Positions 12,601 through 22,576 of a stretch of DNA of 64,000 bases are shown here, piece by piece. Origin of the DNA: Perkinsus chesapeaki (taxonomy: Eukaryota > Perkinsozoa > Perkinsida > Perkinsidae); the NCBI GenBank assembly GCA_013115145.1, contig JAAPAO010000139.1, positions 1 to 64,000 of the forward strand, read 5' to 3'. Under the pieces are notes generated by a model, which had not been told where the DNA came from, ran no database searches, and saw nothing but the letters and a program-made list of their open reading frames with translations. The position numbers and the translations under genes are program-made. Each line of letters starts with the position of its first letter. Position 1 is the first letter of the stretch.

Positions 12601-12975
12601 TTTCATCAACATCAGGAATTGCCTTTGCGATCAGTTGGAGCTATTCGCCGATAGCTTCTTCCAGTTGCCAATGGCAAGGCATCTCCAAGGAGAGATGAGT
12701 ACCATACAACTTCGACCCGAGGTAACAGCTACCGCTCCGGTTCAGGGATGCATTGATGTGTACTCAGGATCGTGCTCCCTTCATGGCCCGAAGAAAGGAT
12801 GTGCAACATGATCTCGATAGATCTGAGGCCATGTTGGAAGATATCGAATGGTGTATCGATCAGGTAGGAACGAGTGATTTATTTTCTCTGGTAATACGGC
12901 ATACTTCAGATTCACACCTTTGCCTCGACAACCAAGGCACGGCAAGGGCCAATGGACTGGAAGAAGAACTACTAA
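9623..12975 (+). CDS. Dynamin-related GTPase
   Basis: This multi-exon gene encodes a dynamin-superfamily GTPase. After a low-complexity N-terminus come the P-loop 'GRQSVGKS' (G1), 'SRRPTVLEF', the G3 motif in 'QITDLPGF' and the G4 motif in 'RNKLDK'. Further on is a dynamin middle-domain signature 'GFDNFARFMEKKIESLF', then helical stalk-like exons. The 3' exons include 'DRAPFMARRKDVQHDL', resembling the C-terminal GTPase effector domain helix, and the model ends 'GPMDWKKNY' with TAA 12973-12975. No pleckstrin or proline-rich domain is seen, so a role in organelle or vacuole membrane fission is more likely than classical endocytosis; this is inference. Introns are about 40-60 nt, and several borders in the middle are approximate. 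Confidence 0.86.
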
Positions 12976-13311
12976 ATACCAGAGTAAGAGTGGTACATCA
13001 TATAATGGTTTGATTGCATTTTGGTTTAGGTGCTAACAACAACTTGGGGAGCCGCTGTGTTATTGATTATCCCCATGTGTTTAGGCGTTCCGATAACTAC
13101 TGCTATTATCACATAAATGTGATGATGTTCCTCGACCTTTAACAGTTGTTCATTTAACATATTTGCAAAGTTTCCTATTTTCAACTTGTATTGAGTTTTC
13201 ATACTTCAAGTTCGTCGCACAACATACACCCCATTACCTAATCCGAATTCATTAACAAACTCAATTCGACAATAACCTTGAATGATACTCCTTGCAAAAA
13301 CTAAAAGGCTC
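12976..13311. other. Convergent intergenic gap
   Basis: This gap between the 3' end of the dynamin gene and the 3' end of the minus-strand gene is AT-rich in its second half. It probably holds the two 3' UTRs. No other structure is seen. Confidence 0.4.
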
Positions 13312-14497
13312 TCATATGTCTACTAGCGGCTGCTCCTTGGCAACTGCACGAAACTGCTCGGCTAGATTACATAGATTTCGCCGAGCAAATGAATATGCCT
13401 TATACGACCTTCTGGGCCGTCCGGAGCCATCCGCGCTCAAACCTAATAAGACGTATCACGCACAAGGAAAAGCACGAGGGGCTTTACCAGGGACAGTCTG
13501 CCGGAAGAATGGAGGGGGTATTAAACTGGCAGGATCGACATCGACCTCGATATCTCCCTCACCGTCTGAGATCGTACGGCTAGTGTTTGTAAGGTATTTA
13601 CTGTTATTACCACTTTCAACTCGGCGCCTCATACTGTTAGCGAACGTTCCTATTATCTTCTGCATCTCATCTGTCTTGGTGAAAGGCTCGAAAGGCGTTA
13701 TATCGAGCATAGCATGATTACAATCAAATGATACGCATCCTTCTGAAAACCCTGAGCCGACCGATTAGTGCGAAAAAGCTGAGAGGATCGCTACCTGTTA
13801 TTCCACCATGGACATCAAATGGTGGGTTGCGGTTAAGCAGATCTAAAAGCTTAGAGTTATACCTGATCCCATGGCATAGATTACTAACTGGTTCAACGAG
13901 TGTTACAATGGATGGCTCTCATCAATGTAGAGGAAACCTTGCCAAGCATAGTAGGGCGTTCGACGTAGCCGACACACATAGCCTAATAACGACTAGTACC
14001 GAGAGAAGTTGCCGCTGCTCATGTTACCCGCATGCTCGAAATCGTAAACATCTGGGTGGATAGCTATATCCTCTTCAGTGGCTGGGTAGTTAACAAAATC
14101 ATCCTTCCAAGGCCCAGTGCATTTCGCAACCTATGAGTAAATAAATTATACCTGTTATATGCAAGCGACTATTACGAATGCATCAAACTGGTCCCGCTGG
14201 GGAGTGGTTAATAATTCCACATTGGATTGGTTCCTCAATAAGCTCAATTGTTTCTCTTTAATCATATCGGTGTCCTCCTCTACACCAACAGATGTACCTA
14301 CATTCCCTATATAACCCTACTAACCTCCCAACCCTATAACCTTTACCAGCATGAGGGCAGCTCTTCGGTCGTTTGTTCTCATCACTAGTATTCTCCACTT
14401 CATCATTATCACTGGAACACTCAGGTATCTTGAGTGACACTGCCACTCTATAGGTTGGCTTCTGACGAGACGATGTTGTTGATTCCGATGTACTCAT
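13312..14497 (-). CDS. Unknown protein with WxGFLYI and VHGGIT motifs
   Basis: I can reconstruct most of this gene on the minus strand. Exon 1 (14497-14347) starts 'MSTSESTTSS'. Exon 2 is 14297-14176. Exon 3 (14130-14029) begins 'VAKCTGPWKDDF', and exon 4 begins at 13991 with 'YVCRLRRTPYYAWQGFLYI'. The next exons give 'NRNPPFDVHGGIT' and 'GCVSFDCNHAMLDITPFEP', then a basic C-terminus ending '...KEQPLVDI' with the stop at 13312-13314. Introns are about 37-50 nt and all GT-AG. The order of aromatic 'W-x-G-F', His-Pro and 'VHGGIT' resembles a small domain found in scattered phage and protist hypothetical proteins, which I recall but cannot confirm. No function is claimed. The N-terminal 50 residues look disordered. 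Confidence 0.72.
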
Positions 14498-14568
14498 GGG
14501 GATTAAAATAAAAAGTCTACCAAATACACTTAACGACGAAGTAGCCGACTAACCAGACAGGATAGGTT

Positions 14569-15669
14569 TCAAAGAAAAGGATGATACATAACAAGCCTAC
14601 TACTAAGACTAGCGAGGCCACTTGAGCTCATGCGTCGGTAACAGCACCGATAAATATTACCACAACCATCACAGGCTGCAACGACATCCAAATGTCTTTC
14701 CGCTGTGTCAAAGTCAGGCCCTTTACGTTGGAGTAGGTAGTCGCAAATGTGATGGCGGCCGGAATCCCTGCCACTCCTGATGATCATCAAGTTACTTCCA
14801 TTTATCCTCCACTTCAACAGTCCATCCGTCCATCGATGACACAACATATGGCATGATCGGAACGAAGGAAATGCATCATCGTTGATTCTAGTAACTCTCG
14901 TGACACGATAAGATGTATTATCTCGGTAACATACGTCAATCGACCGCTGACCTCGGACAGGGAACAGTTCTAGAATCTTGCGTCTATTCCAGAAATACGG
15001 GCCCTTCCCTTGTTTAGGATGTGGCGAGGAAAAAGCATAAGACCAGGCTGGTAGAGCTTTTAGCGTGTCAAGATTATGATCCAGACGTAAAAAACGAAGC
15101 TCACAATAAGCATTTGGTCTAACGAAAGCAACATAAACGCATTCGCCGACGAGAGCCATCTTAATATTGAAGTGATCTTGTTGAGGCTCCACGGGAATAA
15201 AATAGACTTTCCACGTTTTAACGAGGCTCATATGTCGAAGGTCAAAGATTTTCAATTCCGCGGAGCCTTCCTCACCAGCCAGGATTGCTAGACGGCTCGT
15301 TAATTTATCATGGCAAAAAGCATGGCCAACGACGCCCAGTTCCAAAGCGATATCATCGAGAGCGTCAGCCGCTGTCCTGAGCATTTGACGGAGATACCAA
15401 CCTTGGCGACCCTTATTGATATCATAAACCTTTCGAGCATTTACCAGCAGAGGCTGTAGACTGGAGTCGTACAGGATAAGCTCCTCTTTGGGGCAGTCCA
15501 AAGACAAGGTGGGAATGCCTATGAACCCAATAATTGCTTGCTTCACAGAGTTCGGTATGTCAACGCTGTAGGACCTTTCCTCCACGGAACGGAAGTACAC
15601 TGCAAGGACGCTACGAGGCTCTATCATTACCAAAACTTCATGGAACACCACAAGGGAGCTAGTGATCAA
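14569..15669 (-). CDS. Hypothetical protein, possible beta-propeller, tandem copy 1
   Basis: A continuous frame of up to 366 residues on the minus strand has no recognised motif. The frame opens at TTG 15669; the first in-frame ATG starts 'MIEPRSVLAVYF' about 15 codons later and is a better start unless an upstream exon exists. Alternating beta-type hydrophobic strands suggest a repeat-propeller fold, but no blade signature is clear. It lies just upstream of the unknown gene ending at 13312 and downstream of a similar-sized frame with weak likeness in the C-terminal third ('RWTDGLL' against 'RWFDQMLVDY'). Both share a 13-nt upstream motif. Probably lineage-specific. Confidence 0.68.
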   Translation of the reverse strand: MITSSLVVFHEVLVMIEPRSVLAVYFRSVEERSYSVDIPNSVKQAIIGFIGIPTLSLDCPKEELILYDSSLQPLLVNARKVYDINKGRQGWYLRQMLRTAADALDDIALELGVVGHAFCHDKLTSRLAILAGEEGSAELKIFDLRHMSLVKTWKVYFIPVEPQQDHFNIKMALVGECVYVAFVRPNAYCELRFLRLDHNLDTLKALPAWSYAFSSPHPKQGKGPYFWNRRKILELFPVRGQRSIDVCYRDNTSYRVTRVTRINDDAFPSFRSCHMLCHRWTDGLLKWRINGSNLMIIRSGRDSGRHHICDYLLQRKGPDFDTAERHLDVVAACDGCGNIYRCCYRRMSSSGLASLSSRLVMYHPFL

Positions 15670-15675
15670 ATCAAC

Positions 15676-15688
15676 GACCGTTCAAACG
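15676..15688 (-). promoter_or_regulatory. Shared 13-nt upstream motif, copy 1
   Basis: GACCGTTCAAACG on the plus strand (CGTTTGAACGGTC on the coding strand) lies immediately upstream of the 14569-15669 frame. The same 13 bases occur upstream of the neighbouring gene at 16984-16996. A shared promoter or leader element is possible; homologous 5' exon sequence is the alternative. Confidence 0.4.
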
Positions 15689-15806
15689 CGTGAGCCGAGT
15701 AAACGATGGAAAAATGCTAATTTTGCTATCTCGGAATGAACGGCTAATAAAGTGAATATGCCCACCCACTCACCCAAAGAAGAATTTCCGCTGGTTCATC
15801 CTTAAC

Positions 15807-16895
15807 TCAAGAGTAATACGGATTTATCCTATAGGACATAACAGTGCTGATCAATGTAATTCTCTCCCATATATCAGATATCCTCGACCTGCCACTTGAG
15901 TTTATAAAGCGAGCTCTCCCCTGTGTACCGCGTTGACAGACCGTACAGTTACCGTAGTAATCTACCAACATTTGATCGAACCATCTAGGACACATGGCAT
16001 TTAGCGTCAACATCCATGGATCAGTGAAGAATGATCGGCAGGATTGCGGAAGGTCTCTCCGGCCGTATGTTCGGACTAGGCGTATATGAGAGTTCGTAAT
16101 ACTGGATACCTCAATAATTTCTTGGAGCGGAATGTGCCCTTTCGAGTCTCTGGTGCTCTTTGAAATCTCCTTAAACAGGACATAAGGCATAGACATCGAC
16201 ACTTTCTCTAGGCGAACGAGCGTCCAGGTGTTATCGGATAAGCTGCGAACCTCTACAGCGATCTTTCGAAGATCTCCGCTCTCGTAGGGATCTATGGCGA
16301 AACTTCCAGGCAGTACGCAATCATTACTATGCCAAATTGAACGCGAATAGGTTGCTCCCTGGCCCTCTTCCAGCACTGCAACTAGTACCTCTGAGCCCAC
16401 CCCAGATTGTATACCAACGATCATATGATTATCAATTACCAGCATGCCTTCAATATGGGTATCACTGCACCAGAGGGTCATAAGACCTGCCGTGCACCAG
16501 ACACCAACCTTTTTATTATTCGTCAAATCATACATTAGAATCCTGCAGTCCCAACCAGGGTGGCCGGTACTTAGACAATAGAAGAGAGTAAGGCGGTCAC
16601 GGTGTGGGTCATAATAGACTTGCGCGGGATCTTCTATGCGTACTTGCATAGGGTCGATTACCATAGGGATTGAGGGTGACAGTAGAGTGTTCAAAGTCAT
16701 TCCCTTTTCGCCCTTACAAACCCCTTTTAATACTCCACGGTGGAGGAATATAAAACTTGGGGAACAATTAAGTTCTATTTTATCACCGTATAAGACTAAG
16801 CTAGCCTTGTGACCGACGAACTCGGAGATCTCTCCGAGGAGGTCCGAGATGAGTTGATGACGCCCGACACTATTCCTCCACAGTGATATTGGCAA
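15807..16895 (-). CDS. Hypothetical protein, possible beta-propeller, tandem copy 2
   Basis: A continuous frame of up to 362 residues on the minus strand, of the same size and orientation as its neighbour at 14569-15669, ends 'SYRINPYYS'. No family is recognised. The frame is closed upstream by TGA and opens without a good ATG, so a 5' exon is likely. A candidate lies around 16905-16996, in another frame containing 'RHEIEQFSVTEFNIPSLQ'. The two genes may be a diverged tandem duplication, but identity is low by eye. Confidence 0.65.
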   Translation of the reverse strand: MPISLWRNSVGRHQLISDLLGEISEFVGHKASLVLYGDKIELNCSPSFIFLHRGVLKGVCKGEKGMTLNTLLSPSIPMVIDPMQVRIEDPAQVYYDPHRDRLTLFYCLSTGHPGWDCRILMYDLTNNKKVGVWCTAGLMTLWCSDTHIEGMLVIDNHMIVGIQSGVGSEVLVAVLEEGQGATYSRSIWHSNDCVLPGSFAIDPYESGDLRKIAVEVRSLSDNTWTLVRLEKVSMSMPYVLFKEISKSTRDSKGHIPLQEIIEVSSITNSHIRLVRTYGRRDLPQSCRSFFTDPWMLTLNAMCPRWFDQMLVDYYGNCTVCQRGTQGRARFINSSGRSRISDIWERITLISTVMSYRINPYYS

Positions 16896-16983
16896 CGTAA
16901 ATCAACAACATATTGGAGAGATGGAATGTTAAACTCCGTTACTGAAAACTGTTCGATTTCATGCCTTTCAGCCCCAGTCTCAT

Positions 16984-16996
16984 GACCGTTCAAACG
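16984..16996 (-). promoter_or_regulatory. Shared 13-nt upstream motif, copy 2
   Basis: An identical copy of the 13-mer found at 15676-15688, here about 90 nt upstream of the 15807-16895 frame. It may be coding sequence of a 5' exon or a promoter element. Confidence 0.4.
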
Positions 16997-17117
16997 AATC
17001 CGCAATTGCGCAGTTCAACGTTTGCGTTGAGGAGTTGTAAGATGATATAAGTGCGCAAGATTGGCTTCGAAGTGCGAAAACAGTTCTTAGTCGATTGCTT
17101 AGCCGTTGGCCGCTTCG

Positions 17118-18940
17118 ATGAAACAGTTAGCCCTTATGACTAAACTGCCACATAGTGATGATAACCAGTCTACCCTCTCACCGGGCAGTAGGTTCTGGTT
17201 GAATAACTCGGTTACCAAGAGTAAGAGACTGCCCAAACCTTACATTGATGTCAATTATCGTAGACACTAAATCGACATGTCGTTCAATATCAGTAGCTTA
17301 CAGCGAGTGCGTGAAGAACTCTGAAGCCCAGGTTGTCGTGAACAAAGGTGGCTTGACTTATGCACGCTGGAGCATCGATACAACCTTAGCACTTGGCCCG
17401 ATACCACTGGAAGCCTCTAGACAGGAGCGATTGCTGTCATGCTCGAAATCAATTCATAGAAGTATGGGCCCGGCAATATCTCGACTGGACTACTCTAGTG
17501 AGATGGAAAATAGCAAGCTTATGAGCAACGTCATCGGAGTATCTCCGTCAAAGTCCACAACGTTCGGAGTTCGCCCTACCTTCCGTAAGAACAGCTACAC
17601 TAGCATTTAAGAGAAGCATCTACTAGGGGAGGCTGACATCATCAGTGCTGCGGTACAGAAATACAGCGAAGTTAGTCTAGCTCTCGGCAATCGAGCCCTA
17701 CCTACACCACATATTAACTTCGATGAAGCAGCATTCATGAAGTAAAGACAAGACCCGGCCTCCGTTTGATAAACCAAAAAGGCAGGTACTTCAAACGCGT
17801 ACGGTCAACAGGTAATTATAAGGCTTCAGTGGAGGAGCGTGAGCTGCGAGGCCAAAGGAGCCCTACTAGAACGGCTGAGAGACCCGAAGTTAAGAGCCCG
17901 TGCTTGGTACCCAATGGAGATCATTTAAGATTTGTAGTCCCTAGCACTAGGTTGCTCCCCTTCCACCCATCTCCTGTTCTGTTTCGGTGGCTACTGAGAC
18001 AGCATCCTACGAGGACGTACTGCTTTGCACTGACAGGGTTGACAAGGCCACTTCCCCCATTCGTTGGGCAACAACTGGGAATAGCAAGACCCAAGATACT
18101 TACACCAAGACACCGGCTACAACTGTAACAGAACACAGAAGCTCGGAACAGAAGGGAACGTTGAAACCTGCCCGTAAAGCAAAGGCTGTGACCAACGAAA
18201 CCGTGGAGCGCCCTTCACAAGGCTCGATCGCAGCGGCCCCTACCGTGGCGGTCATAGGCGTCGATCAAACTCTGACCCCTGTACGCAGCACAAGTGCCCT
18301 CGAATCAGGCAACGTACGAACACCGTCACCTCGGTCGAAGGGCGAGATAACCTCCGACAACAAACAGGACACTCCTGGAAACAGCAGATTGGTAGCAGAA
18401 CATGAAGGGACGTCACTTATTGATAATCAAGTGAGCTTTCGCGACTCCCTTGCTTCTCTCCCTCTTGTTCCTTATCAGACACCGAAAAGCGCACAATCCA
18501 GTTCCCCTCCAGCACCTTTGGGAGAAGTTCAAAAACTGGTTGTGTCGGTGTTGGAGAAGTACATCAAGGAACAGCCCAATACCAATTCTGGTGATCTGAT
18601 CCAAGAAAAGGATGAGATCATCGTCGAACGCAATCCTCCCGCTGAGCCAGCAGCAGCCGAATCTGCCGGCTCTGCAGACCCCCTGGACGGATTTGACAAG
18701 TGGTTTGGAACTATCTGATCGATAATCAATTTCTGAGAGCTGTTCAGATGCTCGAATCAACGCTCAAAAAACGCGCCATCAAAGCGGAAGTTGTCATCAA
18801 GGAAGAGATCTGATGCTTCACCTCCTCGAGGGCCCTGGGTATCGACTAGTCAAAATCTGGCACATGCAGATTTGGCGGCTCAAAAAAGGAGAGCAAGCTC
18901 TAGAAAGGAGACTAAAGATGAAAGACAGAAAAGACTGGGT
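17118..18940 (+). CDS. Multi-exon hypothetical protein, low complexity
   Basis: A start at 17118 opens 'MKQLALMTKLPHS'. A likely intron near 17256-17290 then leads into 'AYSECVKNSEAQ' and a long frame that meets TAA at 17608. The same frame reopens with 'EKHLLGEADIISAAVQ' before a second stop near 17743. A 243-residue frame follows (17987-18718), rich in Ser, Thr, Pro and Lys, then a basic exon (about 18735-18940) with 'KETKDERQKRLGK'. The composition suggests an intrinsically disordered, possibly nuclear protein. Whether this is one gene, two genes or partly a pseudogene cannot be decided by eye, because the in-frame stop at 17608 needs an unusually short intron (about 27 nt) to be removed. 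Confidence 0.45.
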
Positions 18941-19168
18941 AAAGCAATCATCATAGATAAAAAGATACTCTGCTGCAAGTAGCCCTTGTACATCGTTCGC
19001 CTTCCAAGCCAGTCAAACGGGAACAGAAAAATCCACCCAGTGAGAGCCAGCCTCGATTGAACACCCGCCCCAAACGCGGAATGGAAGGCTGGTAGTTATG
19101 GAGCTCACGCAGCATTATGCCGGTGAAGCATTCCACTGATAAGGTATAGCTGCAGAAGGGCTCGAAGC

Positions 19169-20033
19169 TTGCTGCGAGAGAGAGCCAAGAAGGAGGCTCT
19201 TTCACAGGCTCGAAAAGAGTCCTATACTGCCTTAGTCAAGCTAGAGTCGGTGGCTAGGCGGCGGGTGGGTGATGGCACGGGGATCCTTACTATGGGTATC
19301 ATGAACGCAGGAGGAACGGCAGCGAAGTCGCGTGCCGAGCCATGTTGTGCAGAAGAGGACTTCTTCTCAGGACGGCCGTGTGACGAGAGCGAAATATACT
19401 CCTGCTCAGGGTAACAGCATCAAGAAGTACTTCTGTGGCTAACTCAAGAGTCTCCCGCAAGGTCCGCGCGAAAAAGATCATACACTACTGCAGAGAACCT
19501 CGACGGCGGATGGTTCCAGTGATAGCCCGCTGCCGCCAACCGGTCTCAGTCTTCGATTGGATGATTTGTCTGCGAGCTTGTCAAGAAGTGCTATATCAAC
19601 TGCACGAACCTCGGTGTCGAGCAGGGAGAGAAGTCGTAGCCGCCAGTGGGTTCTGAGGTCGTTCAATAACGAAGATCCTGATGATGGAGGTGCTGCTACA
19701 ACCCGCCTGTGGGGCAATTTAGCATCGCAAGATACACCCTCCACGCCACATCGCTTGAATAACACTGATAAAGAAGTCATTCGAAGTTGGCCACGAGAAT
19801 ACTCAGATATGATCATCACGGACAGCCCATTGGAGCCCGAGAGTGCAACTGGCCATGATGGCTATGTTAGACCGCCTTCCCGAGGGGCAGAATCTTGGAT
19901 GCCACTCGGGAACACTGGGTGGACCACTCCAACGGAAGAAGAAAATGGTGGAGGAGTTGATAACTCTGAAATTACAGACATCCAACAGCGACTAGGTCAG
20001 TCGGCCGTCGTGCGATCAGACCTCCTTATATAA
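19169..20033 (+). CDS. Hypothetical exons, disordered protein (partial)
   Basis: Two frames here look coding but have no known domain. 'RAKKEALSQARKESYTALV' at about 19175-19260 is a charged helix. The 158-codon frame at 19557-20033 is rich in Ser, Arg, Asp and Glu with phrases such as 'SSRERSRSR'. They may be 3' exons of the gene starting at 17118 or a separate gene. I could not join them with confidence. Confidence 0.35.
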
Positions 20034-20424
20034 CTGATAATCGCCCAGGTGCCTTTCGACCACCTTCGCGTGGAGGCCGTTTCTGGCAGGAATTAGGCAT
20101 ATCTCCTCCGCAACAAGATCAAAGTGCCGAGGAGCAGCAAAATGAGTACCGTTAATCTCGGCTGGTGGTAAATATTTCTTGCATTCCACCCTTTGCCCTT
20201 CCTCAGTATTCCCGAGTTTGGAGATGCTGACACCCCCGAACCTCAGGCAGCTGCTGCAGCAGTTTGCCGTTATGCTGTACTTCATCGCTTAGACCACTAC
20301 TCACTCTTCACTTTTTCGTTAGAAATGCCAAAGCGATACGCCAGCTGAGGTTGGCGCGGTGAGAGACGTCGCGAACGCAAATGAGACTAGTCCTCCCTTG
20401 TGCAGCAAAGGTGACCCATAAGCT

Positions 20425-20445
20425 CATGTTCACAGTGTGAACATG
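20425..20445. repeat. Perfect 21-bp palindrome
   Basis: CATGTTCACA-G-TGTGAACATG: 10-bp arms and a 1-nt centre. It has the form of a dimeric transcription factor site. No adjacent gene start is established. Confidence 0.85.
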
Positions 20446-22435
20446 GTGTGGAAATCACACCAGTGGCTCCACGCAACGCTGTAAAGTTGTCGCAAGATAC
20501 CAGCGGGCTAAACGAATTTGCCAGTACATCCTCCGTAGAGGTCATCGGTTGCGAGAGCATCACTAGCATTGTAGCAACTATCTCTTGTCTGCGTGAGCGG
20601 TCTCTCAATAGGATGTCGATATTTCACCTTCTGCCGCTGAGCCATTACTCGCCCATACAGCGAATAGCGAGTCCTTCTCATGCATTCACTGTTCTTATCC
20701 GGACGAGAGTAGGGATGGTGCGAGGAGCCTCCAGGAAGGAGGAGATGAGAGGAACGATACAGTAAACGTCCTTGTTATCACTCAAGGTGTGGCGAAGCAC
20801 CCTACTGCAGATACAGTCGGTCGACAGCTCCCTCATCTCATTACATCGCAGCCTCACTCCGGCTATCAACGAGCTAATATCGGAGTTCTTGGCCGAACGG
20901 GAATGAGTCATCGATAATCCAATTAATTAAAAGTGACCATTTCCTGCATATAGTGTTGGCTGATGTAATTTCTCTGTTCGCGTTGTGAGTTGAATTCAGT
21001 TCATTGTGAGCTCTGTGCCAAGTCTTCCTTGTCTCGATAGGCTATCGACGCCTGCCACGCAATGAGTTCGCTCAATAGGCACCTGCCACCTGAATAAACA
21101 ACAGGACATTGTCCAGGTAGGTACCTCAATTGACGCCGTCTATTCCACAAAAGTGCTGTTGGATTATCCAACTTGGATATAAGTCATTCGTTGGCGCCCA
21201 CTACTATTCTCCCCTGGAATGATCGTTGTATTTCTGCTATTTTCATGATCTAAATATAGTGCTGGTCCCTACGTTAGCTAAAGCCAGATTAGGTCGTTAC
21301 AGGAAGAGCCCCACAAGTAAGAATCTCGCTTCCGCCCATCTTGTTCGTACACGACACGAGATAGCGAACATGTTAATACATACAGGTTCTGCAAGCTACA
21401 TTTGCTGATACGGCCTGTTAAACGCTAGAGCAGTGTTTGTGCATAATAGAGCGAACTTGCTGCATCCACAAACCGGAAATTTTCGCGAATGTCTCGGGCG
21501 AGCTTGTGCAATCAAATCAAGAAAAGGTAGGAAATCGAATCAGCGCATGCCTGAATCACGACTGCCGTGGTTACTGTGCAAGTTAGGACCGAAGTCTCTA
21601 GTTAGGGCAAGTTTCAGACCACGATCCTCTCACAAAGCGCAGCATGCCATCGAAGAGCTCCGTAGACGAGTAGATAGGATACTACGTGCTCGTCTGGCGT
21701 ACAGAGATCGCGATCTCGATCCCCGCGTAAACCGAAATAAATAACGAGCATACAAATTACGATCTTCGAGGCAGCGGAGCCGTCCAGAGGATCTTTCCCT
21801 ATAAGCGGCGCCCTTACAACGCCAAATACGGCCAAAAGTTCCGTGTGTAATAATCAACGACGAAATATTCCAATGCCCTGATGTCATACACCAAGGGAAA
21901 GTAGATGGGTGATGCCACGGACACCGAGGTGCCTCGGGCCGTGAGCGAATGTAGCTCAGATGGACAAAAAGGTGGGCTAATTGGCTAAGGAACAATGTTG
22001 TTGATTTGTCGTCACAGTGAGTCTTCTAGAATACAAGCGGTCGAATCGGTTCGATCAACATAGCCAAAGAAGCACACAATATACTGTAGAATTGACCCAG
22101 TAGCTGGATACCAGTTAGCATTGCTAACTTAAAAACTGCAGTAAGAGAGTCCAGGGGCTTGATTTGACTGCAGCGACGGGGTGTACTGATTACTTTTGTG
22201 ACCAGCAACTCCTGTCTATGTGTATCCGGCACCGCAGATGTCATTGGCCTTCATAAATGACCTCGCATTAATATATCAGTCTAGTGCCACTGGTACTGTA
22301 CCAGGATCGAGTGTCGAAGCGAAAATCCGAAACCATCGGAAACTACCGCTTTTTTCATACAAGAGAGTACCTTGATCATTGGTCAGTCGTGCATCGTTAA
22401 GAGCGCCACGATCTGGCCGATCGTCCGTGGCGCAT

Positions 22436-22505
22436 GGGACAGGTTCCCTGTCACATACCATGACGGGCCGTTAGGAAAAACAGATTGTGACAGGAAACCT
22501 GTCCC
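22436..22505. repeat. 20-bp inverted repeat upstream of GNAT gene
   Basis: The arms 22436-22455 (GGGACAGGTTCCCTGTCACA) and 22486-22505 match as reverse complements at 19 of 20 positions across a 30-nt loop. Each arm contains an internal ACAGG/CCTGT palindrome. A second, imperfect repeat with GCGCCAC/GTGGCGC arms lies just before it (about 22403-22434). The structure ends 71 nt before the acetyltransferase start at 22577. Confidence 0.85.
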
Positions 22506-22576
22506 GAAAGTAGAAACATGGGCCGAGTGCATGGCTCGCTTTTTATGGAGCTACCCAGGCTTTCTCGTAAACCCGA

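Larger units (their letters stand above)
20034..22576. other. Gene-poor stretch with palindromes
   Basis: This 2.5-kb stretch lacks a convincing gene. A basic frame at 21433-21744 contains 'EELRRRVDRILRARLAYRD' but has no family match and no clear exon partner. Perfect or near-perfect inverted repeats occur at 20425-20445 and 22436-22505 and are listed separately. Confidence 0.4.
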
